A stretch of 21,972 nt of DNA from Kmv42 sp040757455 (GCA_040757455.1 JBFLXE010000032.1:1-21972), one strand, 5' to 3'. Positions 7,711 through 16,338 are shown, counted from the stretch's first letter. The notes: generated from the letters alone by a model not told the origin. Numbers and translations are program-made.

Positions 7711-8970
7711 TCAGACAGATACGCCATTCTTACTGGCCAGGCCGGAGATCTCACTCCGCAATTTCCATAATAGCCATAGCCCGGGCAGAGCGGTAATGAA
7801 GGTGATAAAAAAGAAATTGCCCCAGCCGATCCACTCTACGACAAAGCCAGATGATGGTGAGATGAATATCCGGCCCAGGGCCGCTATTGAGGACAATAAA
7901 GCATATTGGGTAGCCGTATATCGTTGATTGCACATCGCCATAAGAAGGGACACGAAAGCAGCCGTGCCCATTCCCCCCGTAAAGTTCTCAAAGGCGACGG
8001 CGAAAATCAGCATTCCATAACTCTTTCCTGTCATAGCAAGTGCCATGAATGAAAGGTTTGAGACGGCCTGCAGAAATCCAAACAAAAGCAGAGACCAGTA
8101 AAGTTTCAGCCTAACCATCAGAGAGCCTCCCGAGACTGCACCCAGGATTAAGGACACAAACCCGAGGCCCTTATTTATCGTTCCGACATCGCTCACTGAA
8201 AAGCCCATTCCTCTGATAAGAAAAGCAGTGGTCAGTGCGCCGGCATACGCGTCACCTAATTTGTACAACACTATTAAAATCAGCAACAGCAAGGCTGATT
8301 TTCTTGAGAAGTAGTCCTTGACAGGTCCCAAAACCGCCTCTCTAAGGCTGCGAGGAGGAACTATTTTCGTATCAGGCTCCTTGCCGAGAAGTGTCGATAT
8401 TATTCCTATCCCGATCAGAGCCGCCATCATCAAATAAGTCTGACGCCAGCCTATTTGCTCAGAAAGAATAAGAGCGAGTGCGCCGGATACCAGCAAGGCG
8501 ATGCGATATCCCATGACAAAGACGGCAGCACCGGCACCACGTTCCTTTTCGTACAGTATATCTGTCCGGTAAGCATCGATCACAATGTCCTGTGAGGCAG
8601 AAGTAAAAGCAATTGTCAAGGCCAGTGCTGCCAGAAGCCACGGTGCCTCTTCCGGCGAGCTAAAGGCCATTGCCGAAATTCCGAGAATCAGGCCCATCTG
8701 AGCAATAATTATCCAGCCGCGTCGTCTTCCGAAGCGTGGAGGTACAAAACGATCCATGAGCGGCGACCAGAGAAATTTGACTGTATAGGGGAGGCCGACG
8801 AGGGTAAATATTCCTATCGTATGCAAGTCTATGCCGGCAACCGTAATCCATGCCTGTAAGGTGCTGCTTGTAAGGGCAAGAGGAAGTCCTGATGAAAAAC
8901 CAAGGAATGTGACGACTGCAATTCGCCGACTTCGGAATACGCCCAAATAGGCTGATATTTCAGATTTCAA
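7711..8970 (-). CDS. ampG: AmpG-type MFS muropeptide permease
   Basis: The protein has 419 residues and about 12 transmembrane segments. The N-terminus FLGFSSGLPLALTSSTLQAWI is the AmpG signature, followed by VGLPYTVKFLWSPLMDRFVPP and the charged MFS loop FGRRRGW. SASQDIVIDAYRTDIL is another AmpG-specific motif. AmpG imports anhydromuropeptides (GlcNAc-anhydroMurNAc-peptides) across the inner membrane for recycling. The start is TTG at 8970, preceded by AAAGGGG with 4-nt spacing; the next upstream codons give no better choice. Neighbouring DUF1460 and NagA-like genes fit peptidoglycan recycling. Another substrate within this MFS subfamily cannot be excluded. Confidence 0.87.
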   Translation of the reverse strand: MKSEISAYLGVFRSRRIAVVTFLGFSSGLPLALTSSTLQAWITVAGIDLHTIGIFTLVGLPYTVKFLWSPLMDRFVPPRFGRRRGWIIIAQMGLILGISAMAFSSPEEAPWLLAALALTIAFTSASQDIVIDAYRTDILYEKERGAGAAVFVMGYRIALLVSGALALILSEQIGWRQTYLMMAALIGIGIISTLLGKEPDTKIVPPRSLREAVLGPVKDYFSRKSALLLLILIVLYKLGDAYAGALTTAFLIRGMGFSVSDVGTINKGLGFVSLILGAVSGGSLMVRLKLYWSLLLFGFLQAVSNLSFMALAMTGKSYGMLIFAVAFENFTGGMGTAAFVSLLMAMCNQRYTATQYALLSSIAALGRIFISPSSGFVVEWIGWGNFFFITFITALPGLWLLWKLRSEISGLASKNGVSV

Positions 8971-9021
8971 TTTTCCCCTTTATATAAGAAACACTATTAT
9001 ATTAATGAAAAGAAGGGATTT

Positions 9022-9051
9022 TTGGTAATATCGTGTAAATAAGGATATAAT
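9022..9051 (+). promoter_or_regulatory. Candidate promoter upstream of the Smr-domain gene
   Basis: TATAAT at 9046-9051 is 18 bp from TTGGTA at 9022-9027. The predicted start is near 9058, giving a leader of about 25 nt that has no clear ribosome binding site before the ATG at 9083. Confidence 0.45.
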
Positions 9052-9082
9052 TTATTTCGGGCATTAACAAAAAATTACGGAT

Positions 9083-9706
9083 ATGAAAACATCCCGGTAT
9101 CTGCTTACATCCTTCAAAGAGTTGAAAAAGGTCTTTGAGAATGAAAAGGCGCCCTCAAATACTGTACCTGCCAGAGTGAAATCTGACGAAGAAATATTCC
9201 GTGATGCCATGGCAGATGTAAGGGAGATAAAAGAGTTCAGGGAATTGCCTCTCAAGAAGCCTGCCCGGATCATACAGAAAACCGCGCCTGTTGATGACTC
9301 GCCAGAGATGTTGCGACAGATCATTCAGGGTAAAAGAAAGATTAAATTATCCGACACCGGAGAGTATATTGAATGGGTAAGCCCACATATCAGGAAAGAT
9401 ATCACTCAAAGATTGCATGAGGGCCATTTCTCTGTACAGGACTTTATTGACTTGCACGGTATGACCGTGGATGAGGCCGAGCAGGCTCTGAATACATTTT
9501 TCAGTGAAGCTATCAGAAAGCGATTATTCTGTATAAAAGTGATACATGGAAGAGGTTTGAGATCTGCAAAAGGACCGGTTTTGAAAGAGGCATTGAAAAA
9601 ATGGCTTTGTGGACGCTTCAGAAAATGGATTCTCGCTTATTCCACTGCGAAAGATTGTGATGGCGGCCTGGGCGCAACATATATCATATTGAAATCGAGA
9701 TATTAA
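9083..9706 (+). CDS. Smr domain-containing protein
   Basis: The protein has 207 residues. The C-terminal half is a stand-alone Smr domain: DFIDLHGMTVDEAEQALN (about 117-134), IKVIHGRGLRSAKGPVLKEAL with the HGxG motif (about 150-172), and a terminal GATYIILKS strand. The N-terminal half is charged and probably disordered or linker-like (IFRDAMADVREIKEF). Smr domains occur at the MutS2 C-terminus and in small bacterial proteins such as SmrA/SmrB; they bind and can nick nucleic acids, and SmrB-type proteins act on mRNA at collided ribosomes. The specific role here is unknown. The YbgC-type gene follows 36 bp downstream on the same strand. Confidence 0.85.
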   Translation: MKTSRYLLTSFKELKKVFENEKAPSNTVPARVKSDEEIFRDAMADVREIKEFRELPLKKPARIIQKTAPVDDSPEMLRQIIQGKRKIKLSDTGEYIEWVSPHIRKDITQRLHEGHFSVQDFIDLHGMTVDEAEQALNTFFSEAIRKRLFCIKVIHGRGLRSAKGPVLKEALKKWLCGRFRKWILAYSTAKDCDGGLGATYIILKSRY

Positions 9707-9742
9707 GGGCTGTTCAAATTTGGAGTATATGGAGAGGGGAAA

Positions 9743-10129
9743 ATAGAACATACACTGAAAATAAAAATATACTATGAAGACACAGACGCAGGCGGCGTCG
9801 TTTATTATGCGAATTACCTTAAATATCTGGAGCGCGCGAGAACCGAGTTCTTTCTCGATCGTCACATAAATGTTGCAGAATACCATGATAAAGGTTATTT
9901 TTTTGTTGTCATCCATGTGGACATAAACTACAAAAAGCCGGCCCGCCTTGGCGATATAATAGATGTGACGACGAACGTAGCAGGGATGACGAATGCAACG
10001 ATCACTTTAAGACATAAGATTTTAAGGGGGGCCATGCCTATTGTGGAAGCGAACGTGAAAATCGCCTGTATAGACAGAAAGGGTAAACCGCAGAGATTAC
10101 CCGAAGTTTTCAGTCAATTGGAGGTCTGA
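9743..10129 (+). CDS. YbgC/FadM-type acyl-CoA thioesterase with a non-canonical ATA start
   Basis: The hot-dog-fold frame is open from 9707 and encodes KIYYEDTDAGGVVYYANYL and KYLERARTEFF, the YbgC catalytic region with conserved Asp, followed by HVDINYKKPARLGDII and TLRHKI. No ATG, GTG or TTG in frame gives the full domain: the first ATG in frame is at 9917 and would delete the active site. The best start is ATA at 9743, 3 nt after GGAGAGGGG (9731-9739), giving a normal 128 residues beginning (M)EHTLKI. CTG at 9755 is an alternative. The protein would hydrolyse acyl-CoA thioesters; YbgC often works with Tol-Pal, whose genes are absent here. Confidence 0.8.
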   Translation: MEHTLKIKIYYEDTDAGGVVYYANYLKYLERARTEFFLDRHINVAEYHDKGYFFVVIHVDINYKKPARLGDIIDVTTNVAGMTNATITLRHKILRGAMPIVEANVKIACIDRKGKPQRLPEVFSQLEV

Positions 10130-10160
10130 CGGGGAGTGGACAACGAGATATCCTTTCTCA

Positions 10161-10178
10161 CATGTATCTCATGTATCT
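10161..10178 (+). repeat. Tandem 9-bp repeat abutting the response-regulator start codon
   Basis: CATGTATCT occurs twice back to back and ends exactly where the ATG at 10179 begins. Each copy has an out-of-frame ATG, and no Shine-Dalgarno sequence is visible. The first ATG opens a 17-codon frame overlapping the regulator start. Meaning is unknown; it may be chance. Confidence 0.4.
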
Positions 10179-10862
10179 ATGGCTAACCATAACAATAATC
10201 ACGGCCAAACACTAATAACCACATTTATTGCTGACGATCACGCTGTTGTGCGCGATGGATTGCATCTTCTTCTCGAATCACAGCCGGACATAAGAGTTGT
10301 AGGGCATGCTGCCAACGGGCGACAAGCGGTGAAGGAAGTCGCGAAACTCTGTCCCCACGTGCTCATAGTGGACATCGCCATGCCGGGACTCGATGGCGTA
10401 GAAGTGACGCGTCAGATCAGGAAAGCCTGTCCCGGGACACATGTCATCATTCTATCTATGTACGCGACGACGGAGCATATATACCAGGCATTGCAGGCAG
10501 GGGCATGCGGTTACGTCCTGAAGGAATCAGCGGGTGGGGAGGTAATCAATGCTGTTCGCACTGTGAATGCCGGCCTTCGCTATCTATCTAAAAAGATCGA
10601 CGAAATTATGGTAGAAAATTATATAAGCCAGCGCCTCGCCTCCGGCCTAAAAAGCCCCCTCGAAACTATCAGTCGTCGAGAGAGAGAGGTCTTGCAGTTG
10701 GTCGTAGAAGGCAAGTCCAGTGCCGAGATTTCGGTTGCCCTTTCGTTGTCGCCTAAGACTGTCGAGACATATCGAAGCCGGCTTATGCGGAAGCTCGGTA
10801 TTAACGACATACCCGGGCTCGTTAAATTCGCTATTCAACACGGTATCACACGGCCGGAGTGA
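10179..10862 (+). CDS. NarL/FixJ-type response regulator
   Basis: The protein has 227 residues. The receiver domain (about 13-130) has the acidic pair in FIADDHAVV (D19/D20), phospho-acceptor D65 in VLIVDIAMPGLDG, and K115 in GYVLKES. The C-terminal LuxR-type helix-turn-helix (about 163-210) has ISRREREVLQLVVEGKSSAEIS and LSPKTVETYRSRLMRKL. It should bind DNA as a dimer after phosphorylation by a sensor kinase. No kinase gene is adjacent, so it is an orphan in this window. The first ~10 residues (NHNNNHG) are atypical and may not be translated, but no better start was found. Confidence 0.92.
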   Translation: MANHNNNHGQTLITTFIADDHAVVRDGLHLLLESQPDIRVVGHAANGRQAVKEVAKLCPHVLIVDIAMPGLDGVEVTRQIRKACPGTHVIILSMYATTEHIYQALQAGACGYVLKESAGGEVINAVRTVNAGLRYLSKKIDEIMVENYISQRLASGLKSPLETISRREREVLQLVVEGKSSAEISVALSLSPKTVETYRSRLMRKLGINDIPGLVKFAIQHGITRPE

Positions 10863-11101
10863 GATATGAAGTGAAATCAGACTTGTCAAAATGAGAAAAT
10901 TGATATGGCTGAATACCTCATAAACACAATGAATCGACAAGATATTTGTATGGCAAACCTCATTTTGTTAATAGATGAATCAGGATAACACCCCTGTTTA
11001 TGTGCAAGAATAACGAGGATTGATTTTAAAAGGTGTCGTCATTGTGTTTCTTCGGCATCCAGCCATATTTCAAGTATTATGGACAGCAGTGAAGTGGAGT
11101 C

Positions 11102-12076
11102 TCAGAGAAGATCTTTAAACGCTACAAGTTCGGAGTATCTGTACAGGGTTGACATTGCCTTGCTTGTGGTTGGTATTCCTGCTTCTTCCAGGGCTGCAAC
11201 TGGATTCAGTCCGCCAACAATTACCATGCCTGCTTTGTCCATGCCCACTGGCATCTCAAGCAGGGGCTGGTTCGGACTCCCGAAAAGTAATATGCCACCT
11301 ATGCCTTTTTCTCGCATGGTCTTACCAAGCTCATTTGCCTTTTCAATGCTCACAACAGGAATTTCCCGGAAACTCGCGAGTATCTTTCCGGAGTTTTTCT
11401 TTACAGCGCCCAGGACATCCGTCATCTTACTCTTAATAAATATCTCGAGGGGGTCTAGCGACGAGCCATCGTAGCTGATCAGTGATGTGAATCTAGCCGG
11501 GTCAGAATCTACCTGAAGTACACCGCCGAATTTCGACGTCACCGGTATTCCCGCCTTAAGGAATATGCCGTTTATCGTTACGCTGCAGACAGTACCAAAA
11601 CCCGTTCGTCCTTCGGGGACTGTAATGTCCCCAACCCTTTCACCGCTTCCACGCAGTGCGACTTTATCAGACATAATATAGTGTGATTGGAAAACAGGCT
11701 TCATTATCTTGAGAGCTTCCCTCAGTTTCTCCTCCGGGAAAAAAGATACATTGAGTATTATGTCGCCTGCCATCGTGTCCAGATTAAAATTTGTGAGATA
11801 AGAGAGAGTTTCAATTTTGCTGATAATGAAGCCGACTTTTTCTGAAACGAGGGCATGAGAGAGTTCCTCTTTCCCTCTCTGCGTAATCTGCCTTCCTTCT
11901 TTGCCAAAAACGCGTGTGAATCCTCTCTCGTCGAGTATCCTGAGATGATATCGCACAGTTCTCTCCGTAAGTTCCACCCCGTGTAGTTTCAATTGCCGGG
12001 AAATCTCCCGTGAGCCGAGTATCCTGTCCTGATTTTTTTCGAGAACCTTCAGAATTGCCAGCATCGTCTTATTCAT
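11102..12076 (-). CDS. NrpR-like transcriptional regulator (winged helix plus NrpR/DUF128 domain)
   Basis: The protein has 324 residues from the ATG at 12076; a TTG at 12100 would overlap the preceding gene and lacks a ribosome site. The N-terminus is a winged-helix domain (ILGSREISRQLKLHGVELTERTVRYHLRILDERGFT). The rest is a single NrpR domain of the DUF128 type, with RTGFGTVCSVTINGIFLKAGIP, FTSLISYDGSSLDPLEIFI, EIPVVS and VIVGGLNPVAALEEAGIPT. Archaeal NrpR represses nitrogen-assimilation genes and is released by 2-oxoglutarate. Bacterial members occur, typically with one NrpR domain. Its position 10 bp after the FdhA/NuoG-like gene makes it the last gene of the cluster and a likely regulator of it. 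The GGAA-N6-TTCC operator known in methanogens was not found by eye. Confidence 0.82.
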   Translation of the reverse strand: MNKTMLAILKVLEKNQDRILGSREISRQLKLHGVELTERTVRYHLRILDERGFTRVFGKEGRQITQRGKEELSHALVSEKVGFIISKIETLSYLTNFNLDTMAGDIILNVSFFPEEKLREALKIMKPVFQSHYIMSDKVALRGSGERVGDITVPEGRTGFGTVCSVTINGIFLKAGIPVTSKFGGVLQVDSDPARFTSLISYDGSSLDPLEIFIKSKMTDVLGAVKKNSGKILASFREIPVVSIEKANELGKTMREKGIGGILLFGSPNQPLLEMPVGMDKAGMVIVGGLNPVAALEEAGIPTTSKAMSTLYRYSELVAFKDLL

Positions 12077-12086
12077 CACGGATCTC

Positions 12087-14696
12087 TCACAGAGGCTCAA
12101 CCCTCACCGCACACATCTGTGTCTCCAGCGATTTGGATACCGGGTCAACGTCGGGATTAATAAGCTGATTGAACGCTGCCGCCGTGCTCAACACGCCTGG
12201 TGGTGTCGAGCTCGTCAATTTTGCTGTGCCTTTCATCTCTCCCCACCGGGAGATAACTCTGACTTTTTCTCCTTCTTTGATTTCATAATCTAATGCATCC
12301 TTCGGATTCATGCAGATAAAGTCTTTCTTCCTCAAAAGAGTGAAACCTTCGACGTTCTGGCTCAGGATACCATTCGAATAAACATCTTTTCCCCTGACTA
12401 ATATCAACGGAAAATCGACGTCAGATCTCTCTGCCGGAGGGTTATATTGAAGAGGCATTAGCCTGAATCTGGCCTGTAAGGTACTTATTTCACTGCTTTT
12501 CTTTGACAGTACAGATAATATTTCTGAAAAAATATCTCCGGAGCAATTGAAATCAAAGCCCTTCTTTCCGAGCATCTTCGCAAGATCACATAGTATCTGC
12601 CAGTCAGCCATCGAATTTGCAGCAGGTTCCAGCGCCTTTCCTACCAACCGAATACGGCCCTCCGAATTGGTGAATGTGCCATCCTTTTCAGCAAAGCTTG
12701 CCGCTGGAAGAATGACATCTGCAAATTTAGCTGCCTCGTTGAAGAAAATGTCTTGAAAGACAACAAACTCTGCCTTGCTTAAAGCGGACTTTATTTTTTT
12801 GGGCTGCGATATGTTTACAAGATCAGAACCCACTATATAAAGAATCTTAATTCTTTCGTTATAAGTGGCCTCTAATATATCCATCAGCGGCAAACCGGGT
12901 TCCGCCGCGAGGGTATCGCCCCACAAGTATTCTAATCTCCTTCTTACTTCCGTCGAAATCACCGGCTGATAACCCGGATATAAGTCAGGCAGGCAGCCCA
13001 TATAGAAAGCCCCGAGAGTATTATTCTCAGTAAAAAGAGGAATTAAACGACCTGATCCCTCTTCGATATTGCCTGTAATCATAGAGAGATTGAGAATAGC
13101 AAGGACGCTGTCCCTGCCATGAGCATAACGGGTAAGTTCTTCAGACCAGACCGTAACCGCCGGCTTGCATGCAGCATAAATCCTCGCTGCTTCAGCAATC
13201 AGATCTTTCGGCACCCCCGTAATTCTCTCCACCCTGCCTAATATGAAGTCTTCAAGAGATTCTTTGAATTCATCAAAATTATCGCATCTCCTGCTTATAA
13301 AGAAATTGTCCAATAAACCTTCACCCACAATTACACCGGCCAAACCCGTAAGAAGGGCAGGTTCGGTGCCTGGATAGGGTTGAAGCCATATATCAGCATG
13401 GCGGCAAAGGTCAATCTCCTTTGGACTCACCACAAGCAGCCTTGCGCCTCTTTGCCACGCTTTTTTCAGTTTAAAACCCATTACAGGGTGAGAATTTGCA
13501 GGGTCTGCTCCCACAATCAGAATGCAGGAGGCATTATAAATTTCTGAAAATCCATTTTCATTTTTTGACGCTGCCTCTGTTGCATGTGGCAGAATAGGGC
13601 CGAATTCCGCGCGGTTTCCTCCGGTAACCTCAAGGAATGAATATATAGAGGGCGCATCTGAAAGTCTCGCAGGAGTATCAATGTTGTTACTTCCCATGAC
13701 AAGACGCGCAAATTTCTGAGCGACATAATTATCTTCATTCGTACACTTTGTCGATGCTATTAATGCAAATTCTCCTTCTCGAAACTGCTTTAATCTGCCG
13801 GCTGCCAATTTTAGCGCTTCCGTCCAGGCGACTTCTACAAATGAACCTCCCTTCTTTATCATCGGAGATTTAAGTCTATTAGGAGAGTGAACAAAACTCA
13901 AGCCGAAACGACCTTTCATGCATAAAAGCCCTTCATTTACCGGGTCTTCGCGGTTTTCCTTAATGCTTACAATCTCATCATCGCGGATACCCAATAAAAT
14001 ACCGCATCCGACTCCACAATAAGGACAAATGGTCTTTATTTCAGAAGCTGGACGCCGGACATTCCTGAAAACTAACGCACCGACCGGACACCGGATGACA
14101 CATTCTCCACACGAAATGCATCTTGAATCAGCTATTGGTTTATCGCCGAAGGTAGCGATCTTCGTGTCATTTCCTCTGCCTGCGAAGTCAACAGCGCTCA
14201 AACCCGTTACTTCCTGACACGTCCGCACGCAGATGCCGCAAAGCACGCATTTGTTGTGATCTCTGACAAAAAATGGATTCGATTCATCAAGGGGCAGTTC
14301 ATATCGGGGCTGCCTCAGGCGCTCCACATTCTTTTTATCTATTTTCATGAACGCCCTGATTCTCTGTAATTCACACTTCCCTTTCTTAGCGCAATTCTTG
14401 CAATCCATATGATGGCTGGCAATGATCATTTCAACAATCGGACGCCGCACTTTATCAAGGTCAGGACTTTTTGTCTTTATCACCATTCCGTCATTCACCG
14501 GTGTTCGACAGGACGTCACGAGTTGTCCGTTTTCGATTTCCACGAGACAGACGCGACAGCTTCCAGCGGGCTTTAGATCAGGGTGATAGCATAGATGGGG
14601 GATATAGATCCTGTTCGCCAATGCCGCTTCAAGGATTGTGGTACCTTTTGGAACCGCAAAATCCTGACCATCCATTTTTATAGAAACTGTTTGCAT
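12087..14696 (-). CDS. FdhA/NuoG-like molybdopterin-fold iron-sulfur protein with altered active site
   Basis: The protein has 869 residues. Domains in order are: [2Fe-2S] ferredoxin (C36, C47, C50, C63); His-Cys [4Fe-4S] (H95, C99, C102, C108); two [4Fe-4S] sites (C150/153/156/160 and C193/196/199/203); the molybdopterin-oxidoreductase [4Fe-4S] (C224, C227, C231, C259); the bis-MGD-type core; and a C-terminal molydopterin-binding domain (RGKDVYSNG to the end). This matches the catalytic subunit of NAD-linked formate dehydrogenases. However, where those enzymes have R-V/L-(Sec/Cys)-H-x-P-S, this one reads ARLSDAPS, with Ser346 (codon TCA, 13661-13659) and Asp347. Formate oxidation is therefore doubtful. 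It lies 22 bp after the NuoF-like gene, with NuoE, ferredoxin and a glutamate-synthase-type gene upstream. It may pass electrons to or from another partner, or use another substrate. Confidence 0.85.
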   Translation of the reverse strand: MQTVSIKMDGQDFAVPKGTTILEAALANRIYIPHLCYHPDLKPAGSCRVCLVEIENGQLVTSCRTPVNDGMVIKTKSPDLDKVRRPIVEMIIASHHMDCKNCAKKGKCELQRIRAFMKIDKKNVERLRQPRYELPLDESNPFFVRDHNKCVLCGICVRTCQEVTGLSAVDFAGRGNDTKIATFGDKPIADSRCISCGECVIRCPVGALVFRNVRRPASEIKTICPYCGVGCGILLGIRDDEIVSIKENREDPVNEGLLCMKGRFGLSFVHSPNRLKSPMIKKGGSFVEVAWTEALKLAAGRLKQFREGEFALIASTKCTNEDNYVAQKFARLVMGSNNIDTPARLSDAPSIYSFLEVTGGNRAEFGPILPHATEAASKNENGFSEIYNASCILIVGADPANSHPVMGFKLKKAWQRGARLLVVSPKEIDLCRHADIWLQPYPGTEPALLTGLAGVIVGEGLLDNFFISRRCDNFDEFKESLEDFILGRVERITGVPKDLIAEAARIYAACKPAVTVWSEELTRYAHGRDSVLAILNLSMITGNIEEGSGRLIPLFTENNTLGAFYMGCLPDLYPGYQPVISTEVRRRLEYLWGDTLAAEPGLPLMDILEATYNERIKILYIVGSDLVNISQPKKIKSALSKAEFVVFQDIFFNEAAKFADVILPAASFAEKDGTFTNSEGRIRLVGKALEPAANSMADWQILCDLAKMLGKKGFDFNCSGDIFSEILSVLSKKSSEISTLQARFRLMPLQYNPPAERSDVDFPLILVRGKDVYSNGILSQNVEGFTLLRKKDFICMNPKDALDYEIKEGEKVRVISRWGEMKGTAKLTSSTPPGVLSTAAAFNQLINPDVDPVSKSLETQMCAVRVEPL

Positions 14697-14718
14697 TTTA
14701 TAAAGCCTTTTTTAACTC

Positions 14719-16338
14719 TCATAACTTACAAACCCCTGCAGGACAGCGTTTTTCAGATATGTGAGCCTCATATTCGTCTCTAAAGTAGCGGATGGTGGTC
14801 AGCACCGGATTCGGAACAGTCTTTCCGAGTCCGCATATAGAACTCTTCCTTATTGCTCCGCTCAATTCTAAAAGAAACTCAATATCTCCGACCCTACCCT
14901 TGCCTTTTGTGATATCATCCAAAATCTGGAACATCTGTCTCGTTCCGAGCCGGCAGGGAATACATTGTCCACAGGATTCCCTCTGGTTGAAATCGAGAAA
15001 ATAGCGCGCAACATCAACCATACAGGTATCTTCGTCCATCACAACCATCCCTCCTGACCCCATAATAGAGCCGGCCTTCTTAAGAGAGTCAAAATCAACA
15101 GTCATGTCCAGCATACTTTCAGGGAGACAACCGCCTGATGGTCCACCTGTCTGGACTGCTTTAAATGCCTTATCTCGGGGTACTCCGCCTCCGATGTCAT
15201 AAATAATCTTTCTGAGAGTAATCCCCATAGGCACTTCTATAAGGCCACAATTCACTACTTTGCCGGTCAGTGAGAATACAGCAGTTCCTTTACTTTGATC
15301 TGTTCCTTTACTTGCAAACCACCCCGCGCCATGAAAAATAATAAGTGGAATATTGGCGAAGGTTTTAACATTATTCAAAAGCGTAGGCTTATTCCAGAGC
15401 CCTATCTCTGATGTTCGGGCTCGTGGAAGTGGTTTAGGTCTTCCTCTTTTTCCCTCGATCGACCGGACCAGCGCAGTAGATTCACCACAAACAAAAGCGC
15501 CTGCTCCCTGAAATATCTCCATGTCAACACTAAAATCACTGCCAAATATATTTCTTCCAATAAAACCACTATGTCTTGCCTGCTCAATCGCAATTTTTAA
15601 ACGTTTCACTGCCAGAGGATATTCTGCCCTTACATAGATGATGCATCTACTGGCATCAATTGCATAAGCAGCGATAATCATGCCTTCCAGAACTGAGTGG
15701 GGGTTTCCTTCGAGAACAGAACGGTCCTGGAATGCTCCGGGATCTCCTTCGTCAGCATTGCAGATAACATATCTCTCATCTCCAGAGGCATTCCTGCATG
15801 CCTCCCATTTGATTCCTGTCGGAAATCCTGCGCCACCGAGTCCTCTTATCCCTGAACGTTTAATCTCGAATATGACTTCATCAGGGGTCATTTCAAAAAG
15901 CGCTCTCTGCAACGCCTTATATCCGCCGACAGCAAGATAATCTTCTATATTTTCAGGATCGATCTTCCCACAATTTTTCAATATATTATGCTCTTGCTTT
16001 TTGTAGAAGGGTATATCCCGATAGAAGGGGATTGGACTATCATTAGCCGGATCTCTATAAAAAAGTCTCTCCAGGGGCCTTCCTTTATCAAGAATCGATT
16101 GAATAACCTCAGTTGCATCATCCGGGCTGACCTTAGTGTAAAAGAGACCTTCCGGCTCAACAACAACTATTGGCTCCTGCTGACAGAAGCCCTGACAACC
16201 AGCGCGTTTAATTTGAATAGAATCTCCGAGATTCAGTCTGGCCACTTCTTTTTCCAAGGATAAAAAAACTTGTTCAGCACCGACAGATATTCCACATGTT
16301 CCAAGACCAACGAGAACGACATGTCGGCTATCGGACAT
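14719..16338 (-). CDS. NuoF-like NADH-binding flavoprotein subunit
   Basis: The start at 16338 (MSDSRHVVLV) is preferred over the ATG at 16353 because GAGGAAG precedes it by 6 nt; it overlaps the NuoE-like gene by 11 bp. The protein has 539 residues. Domains are: a thioredoxin-like [2Fe-2S] N-terminus (GLGTCGISVGAE, AGCQGFCQQEP); the FMN/NAD(H) region with GLGGAGFPTGIKWEA and CNADEGDPGAFQDRS; the SLBB loop; and the [4Fe-4S] motif ESCGQCIPCRLGTRQM with a late Cys in SSICGLGK. It ends at EKRCPAGVCKL, exactly where HydB/HndC-type homologs continue into a 2[4Fe-4S] ferredoxin domain, which is missing here. It should exchange electrons with NAD(H) through FMN. Confidence 0.9.
   Translation of the reverse strand: MSDSRHVVLVGLGTCGISVGAEQVFLSLEKEVARLNLGDSIQIKRAGCQGFCQQEPIVVVEPEGLFYTKVSPDDATEVIQSILDKGRPLERLFYRDPANDSPIPFYRDIPFYKKQEHNILKNCGKIDPENIEDYLAVGGYKALQRALFEMTPDEVIFEIKRSGIRGLGGAGFPTGIKWEACRNASGDERYVICNADEGDPGAFQDRSVLEGNPHSVLEGMIIAAYAIDASRCIIYVRAEYPLAVKRLKIAIEQARHSGFIGRNIFGSDFSVDMEIFQGAGAFVCGESTALVRSIEGKRGRPKPLPRARTSEIGLWNKPTLLNNVKTFANIPLIIFHGAGWFASKGTDQSKGTAVFSLTGKVVNCGLIEVPMGITLRKIIYDIGGGVPRDKAFKAVQTGGPSGGCLPESMLDMTVDFDSLKKAGSIMGSGGMVVMDEDTCMVDVARYFLDFNQRESCGQCIPCRLGTRQMFQILDDITKGKGRVGDIEFLLELSGAIRKSSICGLGKTVPNPVLTTIRYFRDEYEAHISEKRCPAGVCKL

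Noticed and set aside
10863..11101. Possible small gene or RNA in the gap after the response regulator
   Set aside because: Only loose inverted repeats (for example CAAAATGAG/CTCATTTTG) were seen; no frame with a start site and no RNA fold could be supported.
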